Source: Coptis chinensis (taxonomy: Eukaryota > Streptophyta > Magnoliopsida > Ranunculales > Ranunculaceae). From it: 64,000 nucleotides of DNA. A program made the position numbers and the translations under genes. Below, piece by piece: positions 32,240 through 44,098 of this stretch. The stretch spans positions 40,025,001 to 40,089,000 of the forward strand of contig CM027378.1 of NCBI GenBank assembly GCA_015680905.1, read 5' to 3'. The notes below the pieces were generated by a model. The model saw nothing but the letters and a program-made list of their open reading frames with translations. It had not been told where the DNA came from and did no database searches. Position 1 is the first letter of the stretch. Each line of letters starts with the position of its first letter.

Positions 32240-34905
32240 AGTCAACCACCATAAAACTATTCTTGGTGATGATCATGCAAATGAAGACAATAGAGAATTC
32301 TTTGAAATCTTAAAGTAGATTCAAAGATTACTAGATTAGTAATGATAAAGCAACTCTTCTTACAGCAGCATTCACTGAAGATGAGATCAAAGAAGCTCTT
32401 TCGAGATGGATAGCTATAAAGCCCCAAGCCCAGATGGATACACAGCTCAATTCGTCATGTTCAGTTGGTTTGTGATTAGGGAGGATTTCTGTAAAGCCAT
32501 TATGTATATATGATACATGCATGTACACCCTAAAGGTATCAACTCTACTTTCATGTGTTTAATAACTAAAATTCCTAATCCTTCAAAGGCAGCTGACTAG
32601 ACTTATTGCCTACTGCAATCGTCAGCTTGAATCAAGCTGCCTTCATACCAAAAATATTCAACAGTGACAATCTGTATATTTCACATGAGTAGAGGAATTT
32701 CCAGACTTCACACCCAACATAAAATTCTCCCGATGCTCACTCTCAAAGGTCACAAATGCCCGAGTCACCTTCTCTTCGCAAATGATATTCTTATTTTCTT
32801 CAATGGTCATATGAGAAGCATTATGGAGATTTCTTATTTTCTTCAGAGATATCAAGAGGCAGTTGAGCAAAAGGTTAACAAAGTCAAGAGCAAACTACTA
32901 ATGGGTGGCATGTCACTTGCTAGGAGAAGAGCTATTATTCTAGAAATGGGGATTGAAGAAGGATGTTTCCCAGAGAAGTATCTAGGCGTACCCCTTGTCA
33001 AAGGGAAAGTTACAAGAGCAAATGTTTGCTCTTTACTTGACAAAATCAGGAAACAGCTGGCCAACTAGAGAGGCAGATTGATATCCTTCCAAGGAAGATG
33101 TGTTCTAATCAAAGCAGTGATTTCTAGTATCCCCATACACAATATGTCAATCTACAAGTGGCCAATATCTCTTATGAAAGAGGTCGAGCGAGCTATGAGC
33201 AATTTCTTATGGTTAAGAGATTTGCAAAAGAAGAAAGTTGTTATAATCAGCTGGGATAAAGTCTGCAAACCTTATGAAGTGGGTTGCTTGGGCATTCGAA
33301 AACTGAGAGAAGTGAACATGGCAATGCTGATGAAACTAGCATGGTTCTTTAGGTCTGGGTCTGATGCTTTCTCTTCCTTCATGAGACTGAAGTTCCTTAC
33401 TAAGGAAGGTGCTCTTATAAACTACTACAAGTCATCTTCTATTTGGCCAAGGGTTAAGAAAGCTTTACAGGAGATTGACATAAAATGCCAATGGGTCATT
33501 GGAAATGGTGCAAAGATTGATTTGTGGAGGGATTTGTTCAAGGTGGAAACATTCCATTCAGAAGGGTTTGAACTTACCAGACCATGCTCTGAAAGGATGC
33601 ACTCTTAAACTCGAAAGCCTTATTCAAGGTCCTATTCTCAGATGCCCGGCCCACATTACACATTTGTTGCACCTTGTAGGACTCAGCCTTCATGATGTGA
33701 AGAAATCCATTAATGAAGACTACTTGGTTTGGTGGCCCAACATTAAAGGGCACTTCTCTACTCAAGGTGCATTCCAGGAAATCAGATTCAAGAGGCCTAA
33801 AGTACACTGGTCCAAACATGTATGGAATTCCTGCATATATCCCAAACACGGAGGTACAGTTTGGAAACTCTGGTCAGAAGCTATTGCTACGGATGAGAAC
33901 ATCAAGAAAAGGGGAGTCACTATCGCGTCTAAGTGTAAACATTGTGGTGCTCAAGAAGAGTCTCTTATTCACCTTCTTTGGGAGTGTGTGTTCGCGAAAG
34001 AAATGTGGAATTGGCTAGCCGGAAAATTCAAGTTCAGAGGGACATTCACCAACATGAAGGAAGCCATTAAACTGAGTGCGCCTGAGAGCTGTACATCTAT
34101 GGACTGCTGCAGTTTTTGAAGGCATGACCAGCTTATGGAAACATAGGAACAAGATTTTCTTTCAAGACAAAGCAGTATCAAAAGCCTTTTGTGAGGGTAT
34201 TGTAAGATCACATATCATCATGACTTCTTACCTCTCAAAAGGACACACGGATCCGTTTGATGCCGGAATTCTGAACGAATGGGGTATCCATATGAATGTT
34301 GCTGCTGCGAGAAGGAGGATTCACTGTATTTGGATACCACCAGCCACAACACAAGTGAAGCTCAACACTAACGGTGTAGCCAGAGGTAATCCTAGGCCTG
34401 GGGGTTTTGGGGTCTCCTTTCGCGACCACATTGGCAACTTCCTATACGTTCTGGGTGGAGGATTGGGCAACACTACATGTTATCTAACCGAATGTACATC
34501 CATAGTTGAAGGGGTCGAGGCAGCTTTGTCAAGGGGATGGAATAACCTATGGGTGGAATCCGACTTATCAGCAACGGTAACTACTGCCAACTCATTATCT
34601 ATGCCATAGGAACATCTCAACATATGGAAACTATGCTCTCGTGCATGTGCGTCCTTGCGAGTGACCCATACTTGGAGGGAAGCCAACCAAGCGGCTGACA
34701 TCATTGCTAAGAGAGTGTCTCGACTGGTTAACAATGAGATCATATTTTGTAATGGCAGACCCCCATGGATATATAAATGGGAGGTGCCTTACGGTTTGTA
34801 TGTGCGCCATGTATGAGTAACTATGGGAATTAGCACTGCCTAGAAAACTTATAATTCTTTTCCATTCTTTTTAATATATTTTTAACTTACCAAGCAAAAA
34901 AAAAA
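32240..34905 (+). mobile_element. L1-type LINE remnant with poly(A)
   Basis: Plus-strand LINE body from the N-terminal part of the reverse transcriptase to a poly(A) run at 34896-34905. The 5' part (endonuclease and ORF1) is absent. It lies head to tail with a second LINE fragment directly after the tail. I could not identify a target duplication. Confidence 0.82.
32370..34815 (+). pseudogene. LINE reverse transcriptase with zf-RVT and RNase H, mutated
   Basis: In order: AFTEDEIKEAL and KAPSPDGYTAQF-like RT start (32366-32460, frame-shifted); HPKGINSTF with KIPNPSK (32525-32590); a gap; HLLFANDILIFF, the RT catalytic block in which the usual FADD reads FAND (about 32775); EKYLGVPLVKG; a CLGIRKLREVNMAML block (33285); IGNGAKIDLWRD; a zf-RVT block KCKHCGAQEESLIHLLWEC (33930); and RNase H with LNTNG (usually LNTDG), ECTSIVEG and VESDL, then WREANQAADIIAKR (34680). 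Stops lie at 33066, 33606 and 34607, with frame shifts. Loss of catalytic Asp at two sites argues for a long-dead copy. Confidence 0.85.
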
Positions 34906-34959
34906 TTTTTATTTCACATTAGCTCATGTGAAAAAACATGATAGAAAGGGTATCTCCCC

Positions 34960-35780
34960 TAGATGTTAATTGAAGGTTGACATTAGTAAAGCTTTTGATA
35001 CTATGTCAGTTGGACTTCCATTGAAAGCCTCCTTCTGTGTTTCACATTTTCCCATCGCTAGTGCATTGGATTAAGATGTGTTAATCCACACCATAATACT
35101 CTATCCTAATAAATGGTTCTCTGGAAGACTACTTTAAAGGAAAGAGAGTATTGAGACAAGGAAGCTCTATGTGCCCTTATCTCAACCTACTGCTATTCTT
35201 CAAGGGAGATATGCAGTCCATGCACACTATTAAGGTGATCCTGAACACATTTGTTCAAGTAACGGGACTCAATATCAACAACTCGATCCAAAACTGCTCT
35301 AGCCATTGGAGGATTGAGTCATGAAGAAAGTCAACTTTTGGCTAACATCATGGAGGTAAAACTTCCTTAACCTCCTGTCACCTATGTTGGACTTCCTTTA
35401 GTTTCTTCTCGGTTTGGTATAAAAGAATGCCAGCCTCTCATTAGAAAGGTCACAAATAGAATTCAAAATTGGAAGTCAAGATGAATTTCTCATGCTGGAA
35501 CACTTGAATCGATTCACTATGTCGGTATGTCCTCTCATTTTTCCATGTTTACTGGGCTAGGACATTTATCCCATTTTATACTGTTCTAGATGAGGTTAGA
35601 ATATGTAATAGATTTCTCTGAAGTGATCCTACATATGGAAGGAAGTATGCATCATACAAATAAGGCCAAAACTAATATGAGAAAGAAGGAAGGAGGGCTA
35701 GGCATTATGGATATGAGGCTTTGGAATAAGCTAGTTCTTTGTTTTTCTGCAACTAACTTGACTCTTTTTTCGACCTACAT
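34960..35780 (+). pseudogene. Second LINE reverse-transcriptase fragment
   Basis: Reading across broken frames: VDISKAFDTMS (the RT motif after the fingers), GKRVLRQGSSMCPYL (near RQGDPLSP of active LINEs), NTFVQVTGLNINNS, YVGLPLVSSRFGIKECQPLI and KEGGLGIMDMRLWNKL. The order is that of an L1-type RT with the catalytic FADD segment deleted between RQGSSM and the VTGLNINNS block. Many stops. It continues in the same orientation as the preceding LINE but belongs to another copy. Confidence 0.8.
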
Positions 35781-36224
35781 TTTTGGAAGACCATATGAGG
35801 CATTGTTAATAACTATGACTGAATACAAAAAGATAAAAGAATATTTGAGCACGTATCAAAGTGAGGATTACTGAACTCATCCAAAGAGTGGGTGACATAG
35901 TGTTTCATATTCAAGCATGTTACTTATTCAGTTACACATTCTAAAACTTGGTTGGTTCTTTTATAAATTGTGGTTTTAGGGTCGATTGCTTTGGGAGGAA
36001 CTTTCTGGAACTCCACTTCGTATGCAGAAAATGTGAAGGGGAAAAAAAATATTGTATGATGAAAGTTAATTGTATACTGCGGTATACAATTAACAATTTT
36101 AGTAGATATATAGGGAGCATTAGTGACCTGATTAACAATTCCAGTTTGCTATTGAATATCTATGTATATTTTATAGCTAGCTTGGAGAGGCCTAACTATT
36201 TTCTAACATAAAGGCATGGATAAA
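35781..36224. other. Unassigned spacer with a perfect hairpin
   Basis: No coding region. Holds a 13-bp perfect inverted repeat with a 4-base loop at 36065-36094. Confidence 0.5.
36065..36094. repeat. Perfect hairpin, 13-bp arms, 4-base loop
   Basis: GTTAATTGTATAC-TGCG-GTATACAATTAAC. No CTRR end follows within the distance expected of a Helitron, and no target duplication is evident. Confidence 0.85.
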
Positions 36225-36925
36225 TTGCTGGGTAGACTATAACACTATTATATTTTGGGATTCTCGTAGCTTCGCAAGCTGACTTGGAGGATAAAAAGCC
36301 ATGCATTAGAGCTTGGAGCCCATATAATCTTGTCATCATGTAATGTATCTGTTGATGTTTGTGTCCAAAATCATGCTCTTTTGACAGGTCCCTAGAGAAT
36401 ATTCTGAACATTATCATTCCAATTTCCAAACCCTAGCTGAAAAAAGAGAGCTAACTTTGGCATCAAGAGGAACATCCAAGTGATTCCTAGCTTCAGGCAT
36501 TTCAATGAGAATAGTCTCATAACATCATTAGTCATACCAAACATGAGTGTTTTCTATACTGGAGATGATGTATTTGATGAACTTCTTAGCAACATATCTG
36601 GACTACAAAATATTATTCCAAACCCATGCATGAGCAGTCCTTTGGGATCTTAAGGTTCTAGAAATAGTTATTCTTAATGTGGTTGTTCGATCCATGTCCA
36701 TGTTGTCCAAAGGGAGTTTTCTTTTAGACACTAGTTTGAAAACCAGTCCAATATATATGCCTAGAGGGAAAGAAAACCACAAGGAATATACAAGCCATCT
36801 TTGACAGGACTTTAATATAAAGCTTGAGATGCCAAGTTTCAACAAGCTCATAAGCACACCTATTGCATCCCAATAAAATAGTGGAGTCAGAGAAATAAGA
36901 ATGCTAAGCAACAGTAGCACCTTGT
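36225..36925 (-). pseudogene. Third LINE fragment, opposite strand
   Basis: On the minus strand one reads RTAHAWVWNNIL, then SRYVAKKFIKYIISSIENTHVWYD and DDKIIWAPSSNAWLF. These correspond to the linker between RT and zf-RVT in L1-type LINEs (compare PKDCSWEWRGIL and DRVIWTPTSTG in the LINE at 8-9.8 kb). Frames are broken. No tail or target duplication identified. Confidence 0.65.
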
Positions 36926-37444
36926 TTAGCCTTTAACACTATCTCCTCGGTGGTTGTGCCGATGATTTCATTGGAACGCTTCAAACTTACGCAGTAATAT
37001 CTACCAATAGTATCCTGTCATGCACAGATTAACACATCAGGACCCAAAGATGGAAACCAAGCAAGAGATGATTAACTAACAGTAGGATCACAATCAAGAG
37101 GAAAATTAAATCTTATTTTCTCCTCTCATCTTAAAAGTCCAACAAAAATCCTTGCCAACTATCGCCCTTGACACTGTAATCGTACAATTTTTCCTACATT
37201 TACATCACTTATTTCAAATTATCATGTGCATTTATTATGAAAATCTAAAATGCTCCCAGGAATAGTACAATTTATACTTCCATCACCCCTTATGGCAAAT
37301 ATGTCATAAAAGTTGACTATTAGGTTTGCAGAGTCCTACTTGCTAGTAGCATTGTCTATGAAAAGACTTCTTACCCAGTCTATGAATATCTTCTTTTATG
37401 CCTTTTTGAACTTTTAAAATTAGTAAAATTAGATTGTAGGTTAT
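36926..37444. other. Unassigned AT-rich flank of LTR A
   Basis: No coding sequence. The last five bases, GTTAT (37440-37444), would be the left target copy of the LTR A element; the right copy cannot be found. Confidence 0.4.
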
Positions 37445-38917
37445 TGATAAGAGCCCAAAACTGTAGTTTTAACCCCCTTAATAATACTATTTTTAGACCA
37501 ATTATGAGAGCAATAAATAAGAGTTAATGTTAATTACGTGTTTTTATGTATTTCAAGCATGGAACTCAATTATGTGCAGAAATGTGCCACTTTGGCGATA
37601 TAAAGGAGCGTTCTGTGATAAAGGCCAAGATTCAAGGAGACAAAGCCTTTATGAAGCCCGGTCAAAAGCTGAAAAGTCAACACGGGCAGAAACAGTGCAC
37701 AAGGTAGCAGAACTTTCGAAGACCATATCTTTGGACTCAGACCTCGGATTTGGGCCTACCTTACGTCAAAACAACCGGCTCGGAAAAAGCTTTCCAATGG
37801 TCCAAGCTTTGACCCAATAAGAGGAGCAAAAGTGGACGAAAAGTCTACTGAAGTCAAAGCTAATTGAAACGGGCTCTGTGGACTGAAGAAATTGGGCTTT
37901 GGGCTCGATTTTCCGGCCCAAAATATGAGACCTCAACCCATGCACGAAATTGTGGATTTGGTCTCCTTCTTTACATAAAACAAGACTTAGCTCTTAAGAA
38001 AGATATAGTTAGATAGCTTAGAATAGAAAGTAGCCATTAAAATAGCTTGTAGATCTAGTTTTTGAATTGAATTAGTTAAATTAATTAGTTTCATACATTG
38101 TTTTAGATTAGTTATTTGGGAATGATTGTTCTTCATTGATTAGATAAATAAAATAGTAGTTCTTGATCATTTCGATTTTGCCATTTAAATTTGTAGATCT
38201 AAGTTCAATTCTTGTTGTTATTCCATTCTTAGTATTAATTAGATTTGAAGTATTGCTAGTTAAAATTAGTAAAGTTCAAATCTTTATATTATGTCTAGTT
38301 TTAATTCAATGGGAAATGATAGTTTGATGAATCAAGGCTAAACCTCCATGAGAGAGGTTTGATGAAGCCTTGATGAAAACTTGATTGTGTAATATAGAAT
38401 CGTTGTAAGAATCTATTCCACTCTAGAAGGTCGTTGATTCGCCATGAGAATTGGTTGATGACCTCACATACTAGTTATGAACTGGTAGAAATGCCATGTA
38501 TAATTAGGGATTAGAACGACCAATTCTTACTGTGAGAACGTAAGAATTGGTTTACAACAAATATACGCTAGTTTATTAAGTTGGATTCAAGGTGGAATCA
38601 AATTCTCCTAATTCTTTATCTAGATTCAACTCTTAGCAATTTGTCATTTCGTTATTCGTAGCCTGTTATTTGAATTCACATCGTAGTATAAATTCCACCA
38701 TTACTCTCATTAGACTTTGGATAGACTCGACAATTGTGGAAAACTTGAATGCTAAAGGACTAGGAGTGGAACGAATCTTCTATTCCAACTCTACGTCAAT
38801 AGATTCGAGAGTAGAAAAAAAATATCTTTGATAAGTAACAGTTCAGTTTATAGTTTTACTTGCGTTTAGAGTTCATTGCTTTATTCATTAGTAAAACTAT
38901 TCTTTTTATGTTTATCA
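37445..38917 (+). repeat. LTR A (5' LTR of an Athila-like element)
   Basis: It begins TGATAAGAGCCC and ends TTATCA, so its ends are inverted repeats. A primer site follows two bases later. About 1473 bp, clearly related to LTRs B-E along its whole length (shared CCATATCTTTGGACTCAGAC, CTGCCAC-type and GGTAGAAATGCCATG blocks) but diverged. The sequence before it is not an Athila 3' end, so it is a 5' LTR. Confidence 0.88.
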
Positions 38918-38919
38918 AA

Positions 38920-38932
38920 TGGAGCCGCTGCC
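38920..38932 (+). other. Primer binding site of element A
   Basis: TGGAGCCGCTGCC. The canonical plant tRNA-Asp site is TGGCGCCGTTGCC, so two bases differ. Confidence 0.75.
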
Positions 38933-39054
38933 ATCTTAGTACTCTTTAGTATTGTTTTCTGTAGACTTGATAGTTTTTCAAAGTCCCATAAGCCACCCAC
39001 CCTTGTTTGGGATTCTCACTGTGGTCGTCTATTTCAGCTTTGCAAGTTTCCATG

Positions 39055-39310
39055 AAAAATTACTCGGAGCGCACCTGCGCCCTGGGCAAGCCAAAGTGGA
39101 GTGCACCCTGCACCCACACGCCTGGAATCCCACCCTTTGGATGAGCGCCACCTGCGCCCTACCAAGGCCAACTTGGAGCGCCACCTGCACTCACACGCCT
39201 GGAATTCCAACTTTTGCTTGCGCGTGACATGCGCCTTACCAAGGCCAACTTGGAGCGCGACCTGCCCCTGCGCTGGAATCCTACCTTTTGCACGAAAGCG
39301 ACTGCATACG
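39055..39310 (+). repeat. GC-rich tandem repeat in the leader of element A
   Basis: An imperfect unit of roughly 70-90 bp is present about three times: a GGAGCGC/CACCTGCGCC block, CAAGGCCAACTTGGAGCG, then CACGCCTGGAAT. A shorter, diverged version of such a leader lies at 43620-43860 in the element of LTR C. Open frames across it are by-products of the repeat. Confidence 0.7.
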
Positions 39311-39529
39311 ACTAGGCATATTCTGAGCGCACCCGTGCCTTCTGCTGAAACTGCCCGATTTCCACAAGTTTGTTTCGAACTTCCATTTCTTCAAAGTTTT
39401 CAGTGTTCTAACTTGTTATATACACTGAGCACGCGTAAACAAGACGCTATTCATAAGCAAAGCAAGGAGGCTTTCAGGTACTCTTTTCTTCCACACCTCG
39501 CATCTTCTGTTAGAGGTTCATATTCCTCC

Positions 39530-39805
39530 CACCCCGGTGCTTAAACCTCTTCCTCCTGAGTTAAAGTATATTCAACTTGATCCGAAAGGTAGTCATCCGA
39601 TAATTATATCTTCTCTGTTATCTAAGGAGGAAGAGACACGATTGATCAGGGTGATTAGGGAACATCGCTCTGCGATTGGTTGGTCCCTAGCCGACATTAA
39701 GGGAATTGACCTTAATGTGTGCACACATCGTATCCATTTAGAGGATAACGCAAAGACTTCCCGTGAACCTTAGCGTCATTTAAACCCTGCCATGAAAGAA
39801 GTGGT
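39530..39805 (+). pseudogene. Athila-like pol fragment: start of reverse transcriptase
   Basis: The frame reads LKPLPPELKYIQLDPKG, PIIISSLLSKEEETRLIRV, REHRSAIGWSLADIKGI, CTHRIHLEDNAKTSREP, a TAG in place of Gln, then RHLNPAMKEVVDK. This is the conserved lead-in to the Ty3/Athila reverse transcriptase. It stops where minus-strand LTR B begins, so palm, RNase H and integrase are missing. Gag and protease are also missing: leader sequence (CCTCGCATCTTCTGTTAGAGG) passes almost directly into this pol segment. Confidence 0.85.
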
Positions 39806-41465
39806 TGATAAAACATAAAATTTGATCGTTTACCTACGAAATGAACGATGAAACTCAAAACGTAAGTAAACTAAAACTATCTTATGTGCCTATATTTTAT
39901 CAAAGATTCTACTCTCAATCCTATGAGATATAGTGGAGTAGATGATTCGTTCCACTCCTAGTCCTTCCGCATGCTGTGTTCTCTACATATAAGTAATCTT
40001 AACTAAAAAGTCTAATGAGAGATTTACGAAATGGCAACTAGACTACGATGCAACTACCCACAAGATGCAACTAGTCGACTTTTAGAACAGCTATGGGAAT
40101 GCTACGTCGATTCTATGATAAGGAGTTAGAGGGGGATTGATTCCACCTTAACTCGACTTAATCCTACCTACGATGAATCGTCATAATCCAAATTGAACTG
40201 CTTCGCAGAACAATCTAGTTACTCCTAATTCCTAATTACACATGGCATTTCTACCAATTCATAACTAGCATGTGAACGATTACAACCATTCTTATGGTGA
40301 ATTAATCATTTCTAGAGTGGAAAAGAAATTATGACGACTCTACGATAATTGGAATCAAGCTTTCATCAAGGCTTCTCAACCCCCTCTAATGGGGGTTTAG
40401 CCGAGAATCATTACGCAATCATTCCCAATGGAATTCAAACAAGACATGATATAAAGATTTGAACTTTACTTGTTTAAATCCAATTCAAAACTACTAATGC
40501 AATAATTGGATTAAACTAATAATGACAAATAATTAATTTTACGAATTGAAATTAAATAATTAATGGAAATGAAACTAGATTATGGAGAACACTATTTTAT
40601 TAATCTAATGAATAATAAAACAATGATTCAAATACTAAATTAATAATCTAACTAATCTAGGTCTAGCTATCTACGTAATAAGGGAATTTAGATCTACACA
40701 ATTGTAAATGACAAGAATCGAAATTGACAAACTAGCTATTTTATTTATCAAACTAATGAAGAACAATGATTCTAAAGATTAATCTAAAACAATAATTGAA
40801 TTTGAACTAAACTTAATTTTATTACATGAAAACTAGATCTAGACTTATCTATATTTTTAGGGCTAATTAGCTACCTCTAACTATCTACCATTAACAAAGA
40901 GCTAAGCTTTTGTTTTTATATATTTTCAGATCTAAAAATCGTGCATGGGCTTGGAACCATGTTTTGGGCCAGAGAATCAGGCCCAAAACCCAATTCTTTC
41001 AGTCCAAAAAGGCCTCTTCAGTTGCAGTTGGCTTCAACAGACTTTTTGTCCACTTCTACTCCTCTGATTGGGTCAAGGCTTAGACCATTGGAAAGCTCTT
41101 TCCGAGACGGTCGTTTTGACATAAGGTAGGCCCAATTCCGAGGTCTGAGTCCAAAGATATGGTCTTCGGAAGTTCTATTGACTTTGTGCACTGTTTCTGC
41201 CCGCGTGGACTTTGACTTTTCATCTTTTGACCGGGCTTTACAGAAGCTTTGTCTTCTTGAAAATTGGCTTTTAATCACAGAACTCCTTAGCAACCGACCT
41301 TTGCTCCTTTATCTAGCTAAAAGTGGCACATTTACGCACATAATGGACTTTGAAGCCTGAAATGCATAAAACACGTGTCGGTATTAACTCTTAATTATTA
41401 CTCACATAATTGGTCTAAAAGTATGACTATTACGGGGTTAAAACTACAGTTTTGGGCTCTTATCA
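39806..41465 (-). repeat. LTR B (3' LTR of a minus-strand Athila-like element)
   Basis: On plus it begins TGATAAAAC and ends GGGCTCTTATCA, the inverse of LTR A/C. At about 1660 bp it is longer than C (1369 bp). The extra length seems to come from an internal duplication around 40480-40850, where blocks such as AAACTAATAATGA / AAACTAATGAAGA recur. It lies inside the pol fragment of element A, so it inserted after A. Confidence 0.85.
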
Positions 41466-42131
41466 AACCACCCCAAACAGCATTTTGCTTGTCCTCAAGC
41501 AAAGATGAGAAATTAGAATAAGTGACCAAAAATAGAGTTTTAACTCTACGGTTTATTTGAGTGCGATTGCATTGACCATATGCAACAATGCCTTAAACTA
41601 CTAGGAATTCCCTAGTGGGCCGAGTTATAGCCTCGTGAGAGTTTTCCAGTGAAGGTACTCACAAACTTCATCTATACTACAAGCGACTAAGAAATAAAAC
41701 TATTGTTTCCTTATTCATGCTCTAAATTAACTATACCTCTCACTCAATGATGCATATAGAGTAATCAAAGTCGAAACCTAAGCTAATATATGCATAATAA
41801 TCAATCATCTACAATAAACATATATACAATGAGTAATACTATGAAATGCCTAGCGGGTTAGTTTACGAAACTTCGAATAAGCGTCCTTAAGTAGGTTCTC
41901 ACAATAATTGTCAAGATACAACACTCGATTTTTTTCCACTCAAGTTTATTTACTCCGATTAATGCGGTGGGCACACTTTACCTTACAATCTCAATGACAA
42001 CAAGGAAGCCTGAGTCGATCAAACACATCTGCCACTTACTATCACACTAACCTATTCCTAATTGAGCTAGAGGTCTTTATTAGGTGTTGTGGGGATTAGG
42101 AGATGGTTTAAGAATGAAGGAAATGGATATT
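41466..42131 (-). mobile_element. 3' internal end of the minus-strand element of LTR B
   Basis: Reverse complement of 52460-53111: same PPT (AACCACCCC on plus), same stem-loop (TTTGCTTG-AGGA-CAAGCAAA on minus), same CTAGGAATTCCCTAGTGG block. It is cut at 42131 by LTR C, so the plus-strand element inserted into this one. Confidence 0.85.
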
Positions 42132-43500
42132 TGATAGGAGCCCAAAACTGTAGTTTTAACCCCTTAATAATCATACTTTTAGACCAATTATGTGAGTAAT
42201 AAGTAAGAGTTAATACTGATTACGTGTTTTTATGCATTTCAGGCTTCAAAGTCCATTATGTGCAGAAATGTGCCACTTTAGCGAGATAAAGGAGTAAAAG
42301 TCAGCAGAACTTCGAATGCCATATCTTTGGACTCAGACCTCGGAATTGGGCCTACCTTATGTCAAAACGACCGGCTCGGAAAGAGCTTTCCAATGGTCTA
42401 AGCCTTGACCCAATCAGAGGAGCAGAAATGGACGAAAAGTCTGTTGAAGCGAACTGCAGCTGAAGAGGCCTTTTTGGACTGAAAGAATTGGGTTTTGGGC
42501 CTGATTCTCTGGCCCAAAACATGGCTCCAAGCCCATGCACGATTTTTGGATCTGGATGTATAAAAACAAAAGCTTGACTCATTGTTAATGGAAGTTAGGT
42601 TAGGTAGATAGTTAGACCTAGATTAGTTAGCCTCCATTAATTAGTTTTAGAACTTAGTTTAATTAGTTTCAATTCATTGTATTAGATTAAACAAATGAAT
42701 CTTGTTCTTCATTTGATTAGATCAATAAAGTAGTATTTTTTATCAATTTCGATTTTGTCATTTCCATTTCTAGATCTAATTTCAATTCTTGTTCTTATTT
42801 CATTTTAGTCATTAATTTAGATTTCATTATTGTTTAAATTAGTAAATTTCAATGCTTTATATTATGTTTAGTTTTAATCTAAATGGAAATGATTGCGGAA
42901 TGATTCAAGGCTAAACCTCCATTAGAGGGGGTTGAGAAGCCTTGATGAAAGCTTGATTCCGACTATCGTAGAATCGTCGTAATTTCCTTTCCACTCTAGA
43001 AACGTTTAGTTCACCATGAGAATGGGTTTAATCGTTCACATGCTAATTATTAATTGGTAGGAATGCCATGTGTAATTAGGGATTAGGAAGAACCGATTGT
43101 TTCAGCGTAGCGATTCAATTCGGATTCGACGACTTCGTCGCCGCTAGTGGATTAAGTTGAGTTAAGGTGGAATCAATCCCCTCTAACTCCTTAACATCGA
43201 ATCAACGTAGCATTCCCTTAGTTGTCCGATAGTCGAAGTAGTTGCATTTTCGTGGGTAGTTGCATCGTAGTCTAATTCCCCCTTCGTAAAGCTCTCATTG
43301 ACTTAAGACTGATTTCTTAGACTTAGAAAACAATCCATGCTAGGGAACTAGGAGTGGAACGAACTTCCTACTCCACTTAGTGCAATTCGCATCGAGAGTA
43401 GAAGCTTTGATAATTGAGTGTAAAAGGATAGTTTTAGTTTACTTACGCATTTGAATTCATCGTTCATTTCGTAGGAAAACTATACATTTTACGTTTATCA
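42132..43500 (+). repeat. LTR C (5' LTR of the large Athila-like element)
   Basis: It begins TGATAGGAGCCC and ends TTATCA; 1369 bp. Near-identical to LTR D (53112) over most of its length, so they form one pair. A TATAAAA box lies at 42559. The short minus-strand frame at 42352-42582 recurs in D and E but is LTR sequence, not a gene. Confidence 0.92.
42559..42565 (+). promoter_or_regulatory. TATA box in LTR C
   Basis: GTATAAAAAC, conserved at 53540 in LTR D and 55316 in LTR E. Probable core promoter of the genomic RNA; the transcription start itself is not visible. Confidence 0.6.
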
Positions 43501-43502
43501 AA

Positions 43503-43515
43503 TGGCGCCGCTGCC
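43503..43515 (+). other. Primer binding site of the large element
   Basis: TGGCGCCGCTGCC two bases after the LTR. It differs from the tRNA-Asp complement TGGCGCCGTTGCC by one base, a CGT-to-CGC change. Confidence 0.85.
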
Positions 43516-44098
43516 ATCTTAGTTGCACTTTAGCATTGTTTTCCTTGTAGAAGTAGTCATTTTTAAGTCCCATTAAACCCACCCACCCTTGTTTGTTTCT
43601 ATACTGGTTTGCCCATTTCAGCGTGACAAATTCGAGAAAATACCGCGGGCGGCGCCGCTCAGGAGAGAGCGACCAGCTAAGTTCTTGGAATTTCGTCTAC
43701 CAGCGAAGCGCCCGTGCCCATACCAAAGCGACGACGGCTCAAACACTTGTAATTGAATTTACACCGGCGACCAGCCCCATGTGGAGCGACGACCAGCTTA
43801 AAACACTGTAATTTGAAAATTACTTTCGCTGACGACCATACTATCGCGGCGTGGTGAGCGTGTTAAATTTTTCGGATTTCAACATTTTTTATTCAAACTT
43901 TGATCTTTCATATTTTTCAGCGTTCTAACCTGCTCTATACACTGAACAAGCTTAAACAAGACGCTATTCATAAGCGAAGCAAGGACGCAATCAGGTATTC
44001 CTTTCTTCCACACCTCGCATCTCCTGTTAGAGGTTTATACTAGTATATCAGAATTGTTTGGAGTGTTGTATGTTTAGTTAAGTTCGACTTAGTCTTGC
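43516..44098 (+). other. Leader between primer site and gag
   Basis: GC-rich, CG-dense middle (43620-43860) with repeated AAAACACTGTAATT and GCGACCAG blocks, then the conserved CCACACCTCGCATCTCCTG block also present in element A. No gene. This CG-dense part differs most between the two copies. Confidence 0.6.

Noticed and set aside
36061..36100. Possible Helitron 3' end
   Set aside because: The hairpin is good, but no CTRR-T end follows at the expected distance and no Helitron RepHel motif is present.
39101..39544. 147-codon plus-strand frame after LTR A
   Set aside because: It is made of GC-rich tandem repeat units in the leader; the length comes from repeat composition and several frames are open at once.
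42352..42582. Minus-strand frame starting MSQAFVFIHPDPK, repeated in LTRs D and E
   Set aside because: It lies within the LTR and recurs only because the LTR recurs. No known family, and the plus strand carries the LTR promoter region.
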